A DNA stretch of 28,612 nt from CAYIYO01 sp964367715 (GCA_964367715.1 CAYIYO010000021.1:1-28612); one strand, 5' to 3'; shown: positions 16,487 to 24,558, numbered from the stretch's first letter. Translations and numbers: made by a program. The notes: generated from the sequence alone by a model not told the origin.

Positions 16487-17668
16487 TTAATTTTTCTCTA
16501 CAGTATAGGATTCTTGTTTGATTGCTTCAAGTAAAGCTTCGATTTTATCTGTTTTTTCCCAACTGAACTCTTTTTCCTCGCGACCAAAATGTCCACCAAA
16601 GGCTGTCATGCTGTAGATGGGGCGAAGAAGGTCAAGCATCTCGATAATGCCATTTGGAGTGAGAGTAAAGACTAGAGGGATGACGTGTGCGAGAAGTGCT
16701 TCGCTTACTGTGCTTGTTCCGTAGGTGTTCACTTTAATTGCGATAGGATAGGCCACACCGATGGCGTACGAAATTTGTACTTCACATTCTTTTGCTAACT
16801 TTGCTGCGACGATATTTTTAGCAACATAGCGGGCGGCGTAGGAGGCGGAGCGGTCGACTTTCGTCGGATCTTTTCCGGAGAAAGCACCTCCGCCATGATG
16901 GGCTCTTCCTCCGTAGGTGTCGACGATGATTTTTCGTCCTGTGAGACCGCAGTCGCCCTTGGGACCGCCAATGACAAATCTACCTGTGGGATTAATGTAG
17001 AAAAGAGTGTTCTCGTCGATGAAGCCTTTGGGGGCTAGGCGATGGACCAGCGCTTTCATGTCTTCGATGAGAGTGTGGTGGGCATCTGAAGAGTGTTGTG
17101 TCGAGATGACGACCGTATGAAGACGTGTGGGTCTATTCTGTGCATCGTATTCGATGGTGACTTGCGCTTTGGCATCTGGACGCAAATAGGGAAGTTCTTT
17201 GTTTTCGCGTAGGGTTTTTAGTGAGCGGACGATTTTGTGGGCCAGCATGATGGGAAGAGGCATGAGCTCTGGAGTTTCATCGCACGCGTAGCCAAACATG
17301 AGTCCTTGGTCGCCCGCACCTAGCTCTTTTGAATCTTTCTTTGCGTCGACCCCTTGCGCGATGTCGGGTGATTGCTTATTGATCGAAGTGATGATTCCAC
17401 ATGATTGGTAGTCAAAACCTAGCGCACCTTCGTTGTAGCCAATCTTTTGGATTGTGTCGCGAATGATTGTGTTGTAGTCAATTTTTGCTGTCGTTGTGAT
17501 TTCCCCTGAGACGATCACGAGACCAGTGGTGACCATCGTTTCGCATGCGACGCGTGAGTAGGGATCTTGCGCTAAGCAGGCATCGAGGATTGCGTCAGAA
17601 ATTTGGTCCGCGACTTTGTCTGGGTGGCCGATCGCAACGGATTCAGAAGTAAAAAGATAGTGTGCCAT
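16487..17668 (-). CDS. metK: S-adenosylmethionine synthase
   Basis: Makes S-adenosylmethionine from methionine and ATP. The 393-residue product is full length and carries GHPDK (14-18), the signature GAGDQGLMFGYA (117-128) and the phosphate-binding GGGAFSGKD (259-267). Pathogenic Chlamydia lack metK and import SAM from the host, so its presence points to an environmental chlamydia able to make its own. SAM would supply the SpoU and Rsm22 methyltransferases in this window. It is the first gene of a tight run (metK, Wza-like, Wzc-like, phospholipase-like). A TATAAT lies about 25 bases upstream of the start. No SAM riboswitch structure was seen in the short leader. Confidence 0.97.
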   Translation of the reverse strand: MAHYLFTSESVAIGHPDKVADQISDAILDACLAQDPYSRVACETMVTTGLVIVSGEITTTAKIDYNTIIRDTIQKIGYNEGALGFDYQSCGIITSINKQSPDIAQGVDAKKDSKELGAGDQGLMFGYACDETPELMPLPIMLAHKIVRSLKTLRENKELPYLRPDAKAQVTIEYDAQNRPTRLHTVVISTQHSSDAHHTLIEDMKALVHRLAPKGFIDENTLFYINPTGRFVIGGPKGDCGLTGRKIIVDTYGGRAHHGGGAFSGKDPTKVDRSASYAARYVAKNIVAAKLAKECEVQISYAIGVAYPIAIKVNTYGTSTVSEALLAHVIPLVFTLTPNGIIEMLDLLRPIYSMTAFGGHFGREEKEFSWEKTDKIEALLEAIKQESYTVEKN

Positions 17669-17693
17669 GTCGAATGTAATTTTAAAGTTTTCA

Positions 17694-17699
17694 TTATAG
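17694..17699 (-). promoter_or_regulatory. Possible -10 element of the metK operon promoter
   Basis: On the minus strand a perfect TATAAT lies about 25 bases before the metK ATG. No recognisable -35 hexamer was found at 16-18 bases, so this is a tentative sigma-70/sigma-66 type call. Confidence 0.3.
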
Positions 17700-17737
17700 T
17701 TGGAACTATCTTAGGGCATTGAGTGGAGAGAAGCAAT

Positions 17738-17762
17738 AAAAAAAACGGATGTTTTAAGCATC
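17738..17762 (-). terminator. Weak intrinsic terminator after the secreted protein gene
   Basis: On the minus strand, five bases after the stop of the 17768-18307 gene, GATGCTTAAAACATC can form a short stem. It is followed by CG and a run of eight T. The stem is short and AT-rich, so efficiency is uncertain. It would separate this gene from the metK operon. Confidence 0.4.
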
Positions 17763-17767
17763 TAATG

Positions 17768-18307
17768 TTATTCGCAGCGCCAGAGACAGTTGTTGTCGAT
17801 GAAAAGGATCGGATTTTGATGCGTCCCTTCTTTGATTGCGACCCGGGAGTCGATTGCACCAATCGTGTAACTTAGCGTTTGTGCGTGTGGATCGTAGGAC
17901 GGATTCGACAAGAGAAGACGTATTCCACTATTTTTTTCTGGGGTGTTGAGTGAAGCGCTGGATTTCACAATAAGAGTGCTGTTGGGATTATTCGTTTCCG
18001 AGTTGAGTTGGTACTGGTGAAACGTATTCATAAATTGTTGCAACGAGATTTTCCCTGCGATGCGCACCGGTCTTTCTGTGACGAAAGCGATGTCTGGATT
18101 TAGCGTGTGAAGCACGAGGAGTAGCTGATTGTTTTCATCGCGTTGAATGATGGCTTCTTGGGCTTGCTGAACAAACAAGGTCTCCATAGGGATCTCCTGC
18201 TTTTTTTCTTGCTGCTGCGTCACGCGGTTACTGACATAGGGGGCAGCATCGACGCTGGTGGAGATAAGGATAAAAGCAAAAAAAGTTGAGACGACGGGGT
18301 AGCGCAT
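17768..18307 (-). CDS. Secreted protein of an uncharacterised conserved family
   Basis: The 179-residue product has a signal peptide (about 1-21, cleavage near VDA). Its core, with LLVLHTLNPDIAFVTERPVR, then IAGKISLQQFMNTF, PNSTLIV and IRLLLSNPSYDPHAQTLSYT, matches a pattern I remember from widespread periplasmic proteins. In those proteins it appears as a DRPxRxAGH-type phrase, then PPNATLSV, then NPRLxGDxLTY. No function is known to me. A strong AGGAGGA ribosome site (18315-18321) lies eight bases before the ATG, the best on this strand in the window, suggesting high expression. It appears monocistronic, with a hairpin and palindrome cluster upstream and a weak terminator downstream. Confidence 0.8.
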   Translation of the reverse strand: MRYPVVSTFFAFILISTSVDAAPYVSNRVTQQQEKKQEIPMETLFVQQAQEAIIQRDENNQLLLVLHTLNPDIAFVTERPVRIAGKISLQQFMNTFHQYQLNSETNNPNSTLIVKSSASLNTPEKNSGIRLLLSNPSYDPHAQTLSYTIGAIDSRVAIKEGTHQNPILFIDNNCLWRCE

Positions 18308-18407
18308 GGATTGATCCTCCTAAAAATTTTATGGTACGAGTATTGAGAATCAAAAGAGAGGGTAGCCTAAGTGAGTGGGCTACTCAGTCATGCGAAGAAA
18401 TTTTAGT

Positions 18408-18440
18408 AGCCAAGGAGGGAAGCGACTCTCTTTGGCTTTT
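18408..18440 (+). terminator. Hairpin followed by short T-run
   Basis: AGCCAAGGAG and CTCTTTGGCT form a ten-base stem with one G-T pair around a short loop, followed on the plus strand by TTTT. No plus-strand gene precedes it, so it may be a bidirectional stop or an mRNA structure for the minus-strand fusion gene that ends at 18546. A second short hairpin (GTAGCC/GGCTAC) lies at about 18362-18383. Confidence 0.35.
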
Positions 18441-18446
18441 CGTGTG

Positions 18447-18494
18447 TATACCGTTCGTGGTCAAAAAATCAAATTTTGAACCACGAACGGTATA
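18447..18494. repeat. 48-base palindrome with TATACCGTTCGTGG ends (copy D)
   Basis: Perfect 15-base terminal arms (TATACCGTTCGTGGT and its complement), then an AT-rich centre. One arm recurs at 434-456. It sits about 52 bases downstream of the stop of the large minus-strand fusion gene and could form a strong RNA hairpin there. The TATACCG ends match those of the long palindromes at 4215 and 5384, although the sequence after TATACCG differs. Confidence 0.75.
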
Positions 18495-18545
18495 ATTTCG
18501 TTATAGGGAAAGGCAATTTTATCTGGAACAAATTTTTTATCGAGT

Positions 18546-21500
18546 TTAGTCCGAGGTGCTGAGATGTTCCGTTGCGTATTGTTTGATGAAGCGGAAGTTC
18601 ACTTTTCCTGTTGCGAGCAGAGGGATGCTGTCGATTGGGATGAAGTGATCGAGAGTTGGAATGAAAAAATTGGAGAGTTCTTCTGCAGAAAGTTGGGAGC
18701 AGAAGAGAGTGATCAGTTGTGGAATTTCGCTTTGTGGCGCTGTGTGGACAATTGCTAACGATTCGCCTTTTTCACTAGGGACCGTGGTCACAACAAAACG
18801 ATGGTCCGGAGTGTTGGAGACATTGTGCAACACTTCTTCAATTTTTGTGTGAGCGATCATTTCGCCGTTGATTTTACTGAAGCGCGCGATGCGGTCTGTG
18901 ATGATGATGAATTCGTTTTCGTCGATGACGGCGATATCGTTGGTGATGTACCACTCGCCTTGCATGGCTAATTTGGTGAGGTCGGGACGGTTGGCGTATC
19001 CTTGCATGACGTTCGGACCCTTGACGAGCAAGAGACCTTCTGTTCCGAGAGGGAGTTCTTCGAAAGAGTCCGGATCGACGATGCGGACCATGACGCCAGG
19101 TAGGGGTTGACCGACGCTGCCTGGGAGGGAGCCTGTTTGGTAGATGCCTGGAAGGCGAATGTCTAGGGTGCTTGTTGCGATGATTGGAGAGCATTCTGTT
19201 GTGCCGTAGCTTTCTACTGGGCGGATGCCAAAGCGTTCGTTAAAGGCTTCGGAATGTTTGGTGACCAATTTTTCTGCGCCAGTGAGGACAAAGCGGAGTG
19301 AGCCGAACATTTCGGGAGGGACTTGGGTTGTGTAGGCATTTAAAAATGTGGGAGTTGTCCATAGCATCGTGACTTTTTGTTCTTTGACCAATTTTCCGAT
19401 GGCGATGGCATCCAACGGATTGGAGTGCATGACTAAAGGGATTCCGTGGTTGAGACCAAGCCACATTGTCATATAGCCGAACGAGTGGAAAAGAGGGAGC
19501 GTGTGGAGAAGTTTATCTTTTTTCGTTGCGGAAGGAACGACTTGTGCGACACCTTCGATGTTGGAGGAGATATTGAAGTGACTGAGTTTAACCCCTTGGG
19601 AGGGGGTGGTGCACCCGCTGGTGTAGAGGATGGTTAAGATGTCATCGACATTATCTACTTTGGTGTTGCCGCAAATTTTCTGTAGAAATGTCATGGGGGC
19701 GGCGAGACCGATTAGGCCGGAGCTGAAGAGGAGTTTGCCGTCGATTTTTGAAAAGAAGTCTTCGATGAAGAGGATTGTGAGATGGCGAGGGAAGAGTAGC
19801 GACTGTTTTTCAAAAAATGATTTACTTGTGAGCAGTGTGTTAATTCCTGTGTCTTTGACAAAGAAATTAAAGTCTTCCTGCGAAGCAGAGTAATTTAAAT
19901 TCACAATTGTTTTGCCGGCAATCGAAAGGGCAAGATTGGCAAGGAGAGCGCTCATGCTGGAAGGGAGAAGGATGCCCACCGTTTGATCCGTTTCTTTCCA
20001 TTTAGGGCGGAGCATTCGCGCCAATGCAATGGCTTGACAGAGCAGTGTTAAGCGCGTCACTTTTTTATGGGATTCGTCGGCGAATGCCATTTTTAGAGGA
20101 CCGCGCCAGACGCTGCGGATAAAATGTTGGTAGATAGGCACTTCATCTTCTTTTCTTAGCATCCACGCATCGCATCCGAGGGCGCGAATTTCGTTACGTA
20201 AGGTCGGGATTGGAGTGTCGCAAGCGAGAGGTTTTCCGAACGAGACCGTTAGAGGATGCGGAATATTTTGTGGACGGCGCGGTAGGTAGCGGCCTCCGAC
20301 AGGAGAGAAGATTGTTCCCCAGACGCGGTCGAGATTGACAGGGATGATCGGACAGTTGCAGTCTTGGATAATCTCTTCGATTCCTTCGCGGAATGGTTGC
20401 ATGGTCCCTGTGCGAGAGACTTGTCCTTCGGGGAACATACAGACAATGTGTCCGCGCTTCATTTGTTTGCATGCCTGGTGCATGGCTTTTTTAAAGGCGG
20501 CGGGGTTTTCGGAAGAGTAGGGAACGGGGATCGCGTCCATTGCCATGGCGAACGGACGAAGCCACCATTTGTTATAGTGTGTTTCGCTCATCATGAAGCG
20601 GATCGGACGATCGATGGAGGCAATCACAAAGAAGGCGTCGGAGGCGGACAAGTGGTTGGAGAGGAGGAGGGCTCCGCCTTCTTTAGGGATGTATTCTTTG
20701 TTGATGATACGAATTTTGTAGAAAGTCGTTGTCAAGATGATGAAGACGAGACGGACCAGTGCTTCCGGCATTAAGCGCACCGACCAGATGGTGGCGGCGA
20801 CAACTAAAAGAGCGGAGACCACAAGCATATCGCCTAAGGTGAGACCAATGTGGGCCATTCCTGCTGCAACAAGGGAGCCGCAAATCATTCCCAAGATGTT
20901 AAAGATATTTCCTAGAGCGATGACTGCTCCGCGCATCTCTCCTGGAGCGCGCCATTGAACGATCGACTGCAAAGGAACGATCAGCATTCCGCAGGCCGCT
21001 CCCATTAAAATGAGGATGACGACAGTTCCAGGCATGGCGGGTTGGAGGATTCCCATGATGATAGAGGTGATCGCAAAGCAGATGGCGCCGAAAGGGATCA
21101 GTCCGTATTCAATGTGGTCACCAGAGAGACGTCCGCCGAGGAGCGCGCCGATGGCGATACCGATTCCATAGGAGGCGGGAGGAATTCCCTGAAAGAGCTC
21201 GCCTTGTTCTAAAAATTTGACCAGTGCTTTTGCGTAGACCAATACATTCTGTCCGAGAAGACTGATGACAAGCCAGAACAACACGGTTCCTGAGATAGCA
21301 AGGAGGAGGATCCGATCTTTTCGTACCGCTTTAAATGCTTCGATGATTGTGCTGAAGACACCAGGACTTTCTTCTCGTGCAGAAGGAACTTTAGGAATGG
21401 CAAAGGAGGCGAAGAATCCGATCGCAGAAAGGATGGCGAGGAAAAATGGTCCCGTCCATGTGAGCCAGGGCTGGGTTCCCCCTTTGTCGAAGCCGAGCAT

Positions 21501-22061
21501 CAAAGGCCCGAGTCCTGTGCCGGCGATGATGGAGATCATTGTCCACATCTCAATGGTTCCGTTTCCTTTCGATAATTTCTCATAAGGAAGGATCTGTGGA
21601 AGAATGCCATATTTTGCCGGACTAAAAAGGGCGGATTGTGCGCCGAGAAGACCTAAGATGACGTAGGGAAAAAATAGGTAAACCGGAGCGAGGTAGAGAG
21701 AGGCAACGGCGCCGGCCATCAAAAACACTTCAAGGGCTTTCATGGCGATCATCACTGTGCGTTTGCTATAGCGGTCGGCAAGGGCGCCGGCAGGTAGTGA
21801 GAAAATGAGCATTGGAATGAGAAAGACCATCAGCGCGAGCGTTGCTTTCATCTGAGAGTTGTAGTCGAAGTTGGCATCTTCGACGCCGTTGACGATCAGT
21901 GAACGTGTGGCGAGGGTAAACACCATCAACTTCCAGGCATTATCGTTGAATGCCCCCATGAATTGGGAGAGGATTAATCCCACCAAAGAGTGTGATTTTT
22001 GTGAGGGAGTAGGATTTATTGAATTGTTATTTACCATAATACTGCCCATTATTATACACAT
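18546..22061 (-). CDS. aas: MFS transporter / acyltransferase / acyl-ACP synthetase fusion (LplT-Aas type)
   Basis: Predicted to flip lysophospholipids inward and re-acylate them. In E. coli these steps are split between LplT and Aas. The 1171-residue product has an MFS domain (about 20-430, FMGAFNDNAWKLMVF, ADRYSKR). The PlsC-type acyltransferase (about 435-640) has NHLSASD (His470, Asp475) and FPEGQVSR (543-550). An AMP-forming acyl-ACP synthetase (about 650-1171) follows. In the synthetase, ESYGTTE, the DIAVIDENEF/DRIARFSKINGE region and the catalytic Lys in LLATGKVNFR are kept. The P-loop reads YTSGCTTPSQGV, with Gln where Lys is usual, and TGD reads TND. Starts at 22061, 22049 and 22037 are all possible, with none having a clear ribosome site. 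The gene diverges from the small gene at 22102. Confidence 0.92.
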   Translation of the reverse strand: MCIIMGSIMVNNNSINPTPSQKSHSLVGLILSQFMGAFNDNAWKLMVFTLATRSLIVNGVEDANFDYNSQMKATLALMVFLIPMLIFSLPAGALADRYSKRTVMIAMKALEVFLMAGAVASLYLAPVYLFFPYVILGLLGAQSALFSPAKYGILPQILPYEKLSKGNGTIEMWTMISIIAGTGLGPLMLGFDKGGTQPWLTWTGPFFLAILSAIGFFASFAIPKVPSAREESPGVFSTIIEAFKAVRKDRILLLAISGTVLFWLVISLLGQNVLVYAKALVKFLEQGELFQGIPPASYGIGIAIGALLGGRLSGDHIEYGLIPFGAICFAITSIIMGILQPAMPGTVVILILMGAACGMLIVPLQSIVQWRAPGEMRGAVIALGNIFNILGMICGSLVAAGMAHIGLTLGDMLVVSALLVVAATIWSVRLMPEALVRLVFIILTTTFYKIRIINKEYIPKEGGALLLSNHLSASDAFFVIASIDRPIRFMMSETHYNKWWLRPFAMAMDAIPVPYSSENPAAFKKAMHQACKQMKRGHIVCMFPEGQVSRTGTMQPFREGIEEIIQDCNCPIIPVNLDRVWGTIFSPVGGRYLPRRPQNIPHPLTVSFGKPLACDTPIPTLRNEIRALGCDAWMLRKEDEVPIYQHFIRSVWRGPLKMAFADESHKKVTRLTLLCQAIALARMLRPKWKETDQTVGILLPSSMSALLANLALSIAGKTIVNLNYSASQEDFNFFVKDTGINTLLTSKSFFEKQSLLFPRHLTILFIEDFFSKIDGKLLFSSGLIGLAAPMTFLQKICGNTKVDNVDDILTILYTSGCTTPSQGVKLSHFNISSNIEGVAQVVPSATKKDKLLHTLPLFHSFGYMTMWLGLNHGIPLVMHSNPLDAIAIGKLVKEQKVTMLWTTPTFLNAYTTQVPPEMFGSLRFVLTGAEKLVTKHSEAFNERFGIRPVESYGTTECSPIIATSTLDIRLPGIYQTGSLPGSVGQPLPGVMVRIVDPDSFEELPLGTEGLLLVKGPNVMQGYANRPDLTKLAMQGEWYITNDIAVIDENEFIIITDRIARFSKINGEMIAHTKIEEVLHNVSNTPDHRFVVTTVPSEKGESLAIVHTAPQSEIPQLITLFCSQLSAEELSNFFIPTLDHFIPIDSIPLLATGKVNFRFIKQYATEHLSTSD

Positions 22062-22089
22062 CTGTTTAAATATTAACTATAAAATCTTC

Positions 22090-22096
22090 AAGGAGG
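22090..22096 (+). promoter_or_regulatory. Strong ribosome binding site setting the start of the small plus-strand gene
   Basis: AAGGAGG is five bases before the ATG at 22102. The open frame continues upstream to 21871 inside the opposite-strand fusion gene, but those codons are a shadow of that gene. Confidence 0.75.
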
Positions 22097-22101
22097 CTCC
22101 G

Positions 22102-22512
22102 ATGGGTCCGCGGTCAATCGAAAGTATTATAGCAGATTTGCAAATTTTTGACACTCAAGGAGATTACCTCCTCCGCCTAGGGAAGTTGACCGATGAAGTC
22201 CTGGCAAATGAGGAGCCTGAAAAGGCGTTGGATGCGATGCTTGGAATCTTGGAGCGCTATCCTGAGGACGAATTGGGGTCGCCCGGACCTTTGGTGCATG
22301 CGATCGAGCAGTGCATTGGATATGAAAGGAATTTATTGAATTCGATCGAGAAACAGCCCAGTGTATTGAGTGTGTGGATGCTATGTCGCCTTGTGCGCGA
22401 GGAGCGCGAAGTGAAATATTTGGAGGCCTTGCGTGCTGTCATGAAAAATCCTAAGGCCGGCGAGCAGGTAAAAGAGGATGTCCAGATTCTTTTGTCGTAT
22501 TTTATAAAGTAA
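22102..22512 (+). CDS. Small helical protein resembling toxin-immunity (Imm30-like) proteins
   Basis: The 136-residue product is charged, soluble and apparently all-helical. The segment EDELGSPGPLVHAIEQCIGYE, followed by LLNSIEKQPSVLSVWMLCRLV, matches a pattern I recall from immunity proteins of bacterial polymorphic toxin systems (GPLVHxIE, then SI-x-x-x-P, then VWMLNRLxN). No signal peptide is present. The start is fixed by AAGGAGG at 22090. No nuclease-like or other toxin gene lies beside it. Downstream by 49 bases is a CocE/NonD hydrolase on the same strand. It could be an orphan immunity gene, a retained HEAT-like protein with a new job, or simply a housekeeping relative. The family assignment is from memory of motifs. 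Confidence 0.75.
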   Translation: MGPRSIESIIADLQIFDTQGDYLLRLGKLTDEVLANEEPEKALDAMLGILERYPEDELGSPGPLVHAIEQCIGYERNLLNSIEKQPSVLSVWMLCRLVREEREVKYLEALRAVMKNPKAGEQVKEDVQILLSYFIK

Positions 22513-22561
22513 TTTATTTAAAATTTCGCTAAGGTGGGGAAAATAGCGGGTGATGTGACGT

Positions 22562-24382
22562 ATGACGAATGGATGGGAATGGATCATTGAACATGTGTTG
22601 TTGCCAGTCGGCATCTTCTCTCTGGTGGCGCTTCTCTGTGTGGGAATCAGCTACTGGCTTCAGCTCCATCTATATCTATATGTCTGGGTCCTCAAACTTG
22701 CGCGGTCTCCGGTCCGATTTAAAATAAAATATAATGTTCCTGTTCCCCTATCCGATGGAGTCACCCTCCTAGCCGATCTCTACATTCCCAAAAAGGGAAA
22801 AAAATTTCCGTCGATTATTTTGCGCACTCCTTACGGAAAAGGGAATCCGGAACACAGCTACGCGACAATGGCCACGATTTTATGTTGCCAGGGATATGTT
22901 GTTGTGCTCCAAGATGTCCGCGGAAAATATGGATCCGAGGGCGTGTACCATCCCTTCATCAACGAAGAGAAAGATGGAAAAGAGACGGTCGAATGGGTCG
23001 CCAAGCAGGCGTGGTCCGATGGAAAAACAGCGGTATTCGGATTTTCCTATTTGGGAACCTGTGCGTGGTTGACTGCGCCAAAGGCGCCTAAGGCGTTGAC
23101 GACGATTGTGCCGATGTTTAGTTGTCAAAATGCGTATACAGGATGGATGGATCGCGGCGTTCCTTATTTAAAAGATATTTTATATTGGTTGTCGAAGCAT
23201 CATGGTCGGCACGGTCGCATGATCACGCACGAAGAAGTCGACAATATCATTTTGCAGCTGCCTGTTTTGCAATTTGATAAGAGGCTAAAAGATGGAATCG
23301 ATACGTTTAAGACGTGGATGTCCCACGTTCAGGAAGATGAATATTGGCGTTCGTTTAGCGTGAGCCATCGACGCGAACAAGTGGAGGTTCCCGCCCTTTT
23401 TGTTGGGGGATGGTTCGACCGCTTTCTCAACAATACCATGAACGATTTCAATCGCACCATTGAGGCCAATCCGAACGCGTTAACCGCAAAAAGTTGTTTG
23501 ATTGTAGGACCCTGGGCACATCAGCCTGGAGTTATTTTTTCTGAGATGGATTTTGGAAAGGGTGCGCGTTTTCAGGATTTATTGCATCAAATGGTTGACT
23601 GGCTGGACCTATGGATGAAAGAGGTAAAACCGCGTTTTGATTTAGATAAGCCTGTGACCTATTTCATGATGGGAAAAAATCAATGGAGAAAGACCACAAA
23701 GTGGCCTCCTCCAGGCGTAAATGAGCTGAAGTTTTATTTAGAGAGCAAAGGTGCAGCCAATACAGCCGCTGGCGACGGTGCACTGGTTGCGACGTTGCCT
23801 GAAGTGTTGAAAACCGATCACTATGTGTATGATCCAGAAAATCCCGCGCCTTCTATTGGGAATCGGATGCTCTATGGAAATGACTCGGAAGGTCCGAAAG
23901 AACAGAGTGCCGTTACGGCACGTCCCGATGTTCTCGTGTACAAGACGGCTCCACTGGAGCAGGATGTCGAGATTGCAGGTCCTTCCTATTTGATCTTGTA
24001 TGTCACTTCCAGTGCGATCGATACCGATTTTTGTGCAAAAATGTGCGATGTTCATCCCGACGGCAAGGCATACTTTTTGATGCTGGGATTTGTGCGCATG
24101 CGTTTTATGGATTCCGTACGTGCCACGCATGGAGTGGAAGGTGACAAGGTTTACCGATTAGAGGTTCATCTCGGGCATATCGCGCACTGTTTTATGAAAG
24201 GACATCGCATTCAAATTCAGGTCACCTCCTCCGACTTCCCTAATCACGAACGAAATTTAAATACAGGCGGAAGCAATGAACGCGACAGCGAAGAAGTGAA
24301 GGCGCATCAAACAATTTTCCATGGGGGTCGCTACGATTCGCACTTACAGTTACCTGTGTTGGAAGTAAGAGATAATTTTTAA
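22562..24382 (+). CDS. CocE/NonD family hydrolase with N-terminal membrane anchor
   Basis: An alpha/beta-hydrolase of the X-Pro dipeptidyl-peptidase S15/cocaine esterase family. The 606-residue product begins with a hydrophobic anchor (about 12-35), then the catalytic domain. SDGVTLLADLY is followed by RTPYGKG, YVVVLQDVRGKYGSEG, the nucleophile motif GFSYLG (Ser162), Asp286 in VGGWFDRF and His320 in GPWAHQPG. A C-terminal jelly-roll domain (about 345-606) carries the usual SSDFPNHERNLNTGG motif. The substrate (peptide, ester or amide) cannot be predicted. The membrane segment suggests an enzyme tethered at the inner membrane, with the catalytic domain perhaps periplasmic. The start at 22562 lacks a good ribosome site. 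It follows the small gene at 22102 by 49 bases and may share its transcript. Confidence 0.9.
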   Translation: MTNGWEWIIEHVLLPVGIFSLVALLCVGISYWLQLHLYLYVWVLKLARSPVRFKIKYNVPVPLSDGVTLLADLYIPKKGKKFPSIILRTPYGKGNPEHSYATMATILCCQGYVVVLQDVRGKYGSEGVYHPFINEEKDGKETVEWVAKQAWSDGKTAVFGFSYLGTCAWLTAPKAPKALTTIVPMFSCQNAYTGWMDRGVPYLKDILYWLSKHHGRHGRMITHEEVDNIILQLPVLQFDKRLKDGIDTFKTWMSHVQEDEYWRSFSVSHRREQVEVPALFVGGWFDRFLNNTMNDFNRTIEANPNALTAKSCLIVGPWAHQPGVIFSEMDFGKGARFQDLLHQMVDWLDLWMKEVKPRFDLDKPVTYFMMGKNQWRKTTKWPPPGVNELKFYLESKGAANTAAGDGALVATLPEVLKTDHYVYDPENPAPSIGNRMLYGNDSEGPKEQSAVTARPDVLVYKTAPLEQDVEIAGPSYLILYVTSSAIDTDFCAKMCDVHPDGKAYFLMLGFVRMRFMDSVRATHGVEGDKVYRLEVHLGHIAHCFMKGHRIQIQVTSSDFPNHERNLNTGGSNERDSEEVKAHQTIFHGGRYDSHLQLPVLEVRDNF

Positions 24383-24388
24383 AAATAT

Positions 24389-24526
24389 GGAGTGCGGCGG
24401 CTTGACGCCGCTTTGTTTTCGCTGCGGCCTGACGCCGCGTTAATAGAAAAATCTTATAAGAGATGAGTTTTTCTAAGATCGCGTCAAGCCGCGATCTTCT
24501 AAAGCGGCGTCAAGCCGCCGCACTCC
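24389..24526. repeat. GC-rich compound palindrome built from GCGGCTTGACGCCGC motifs
   Basis: Perfect 26-base inverted arms (24389-24414 and 24501-24526) begin GGAGTGCGGCGGCTTGACGC. Between them are a second copy of the 15-base motif (24424-24438, one change) and a self-complementary GATCGCG...CGCGATC unit (24477-24496). The centre is AT-rich, with an AGAAAAA/TTTTTCT stem. It is much more GC-rich than the surrounding DNA. It lies just after the hydrolase stop and before the pentapeptide-type gene, so it may act as a terminator. It otherwise looks like a mobile REP/MITE-like element. Confidence 0.85.
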
Positions 24527-24558
24527 AAAAATCGTTGGGAATAAGATAAGGTGGGAAA

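Noticed and set aside
17669..17737. SAM riboswitch upstream of metK
   Set aside because: The leader is too short and shows no multi-helix SAM-binding architecture.
18286..18495. 69-codon plus-strand open frame across the 18.3-18.5 kb gap
   Set aside because: It runs through a start region, hairpins and a palindrome, and its product shows no protein-like character.
19446..20958. Several plus-strand open frames within the large fusion gene
   Set aside because: All lie opposite strong coding sequence with conserved motifs and lack ribosome sites; typical shadow frames.
21871..22101. N-terminal extension of the small immunity-like gene
   Set aside because: These codons overlap the opposite-strand fusion gene, and a strong AAGGAGG places the start at 22102.
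24389..24526. Possible CRISPR array because of repeated 15-base motifs
   Set aside because: The motifs are in inverted orientation with irregular spacing and form one nested palindrome; no spacer-repeat periodicity.
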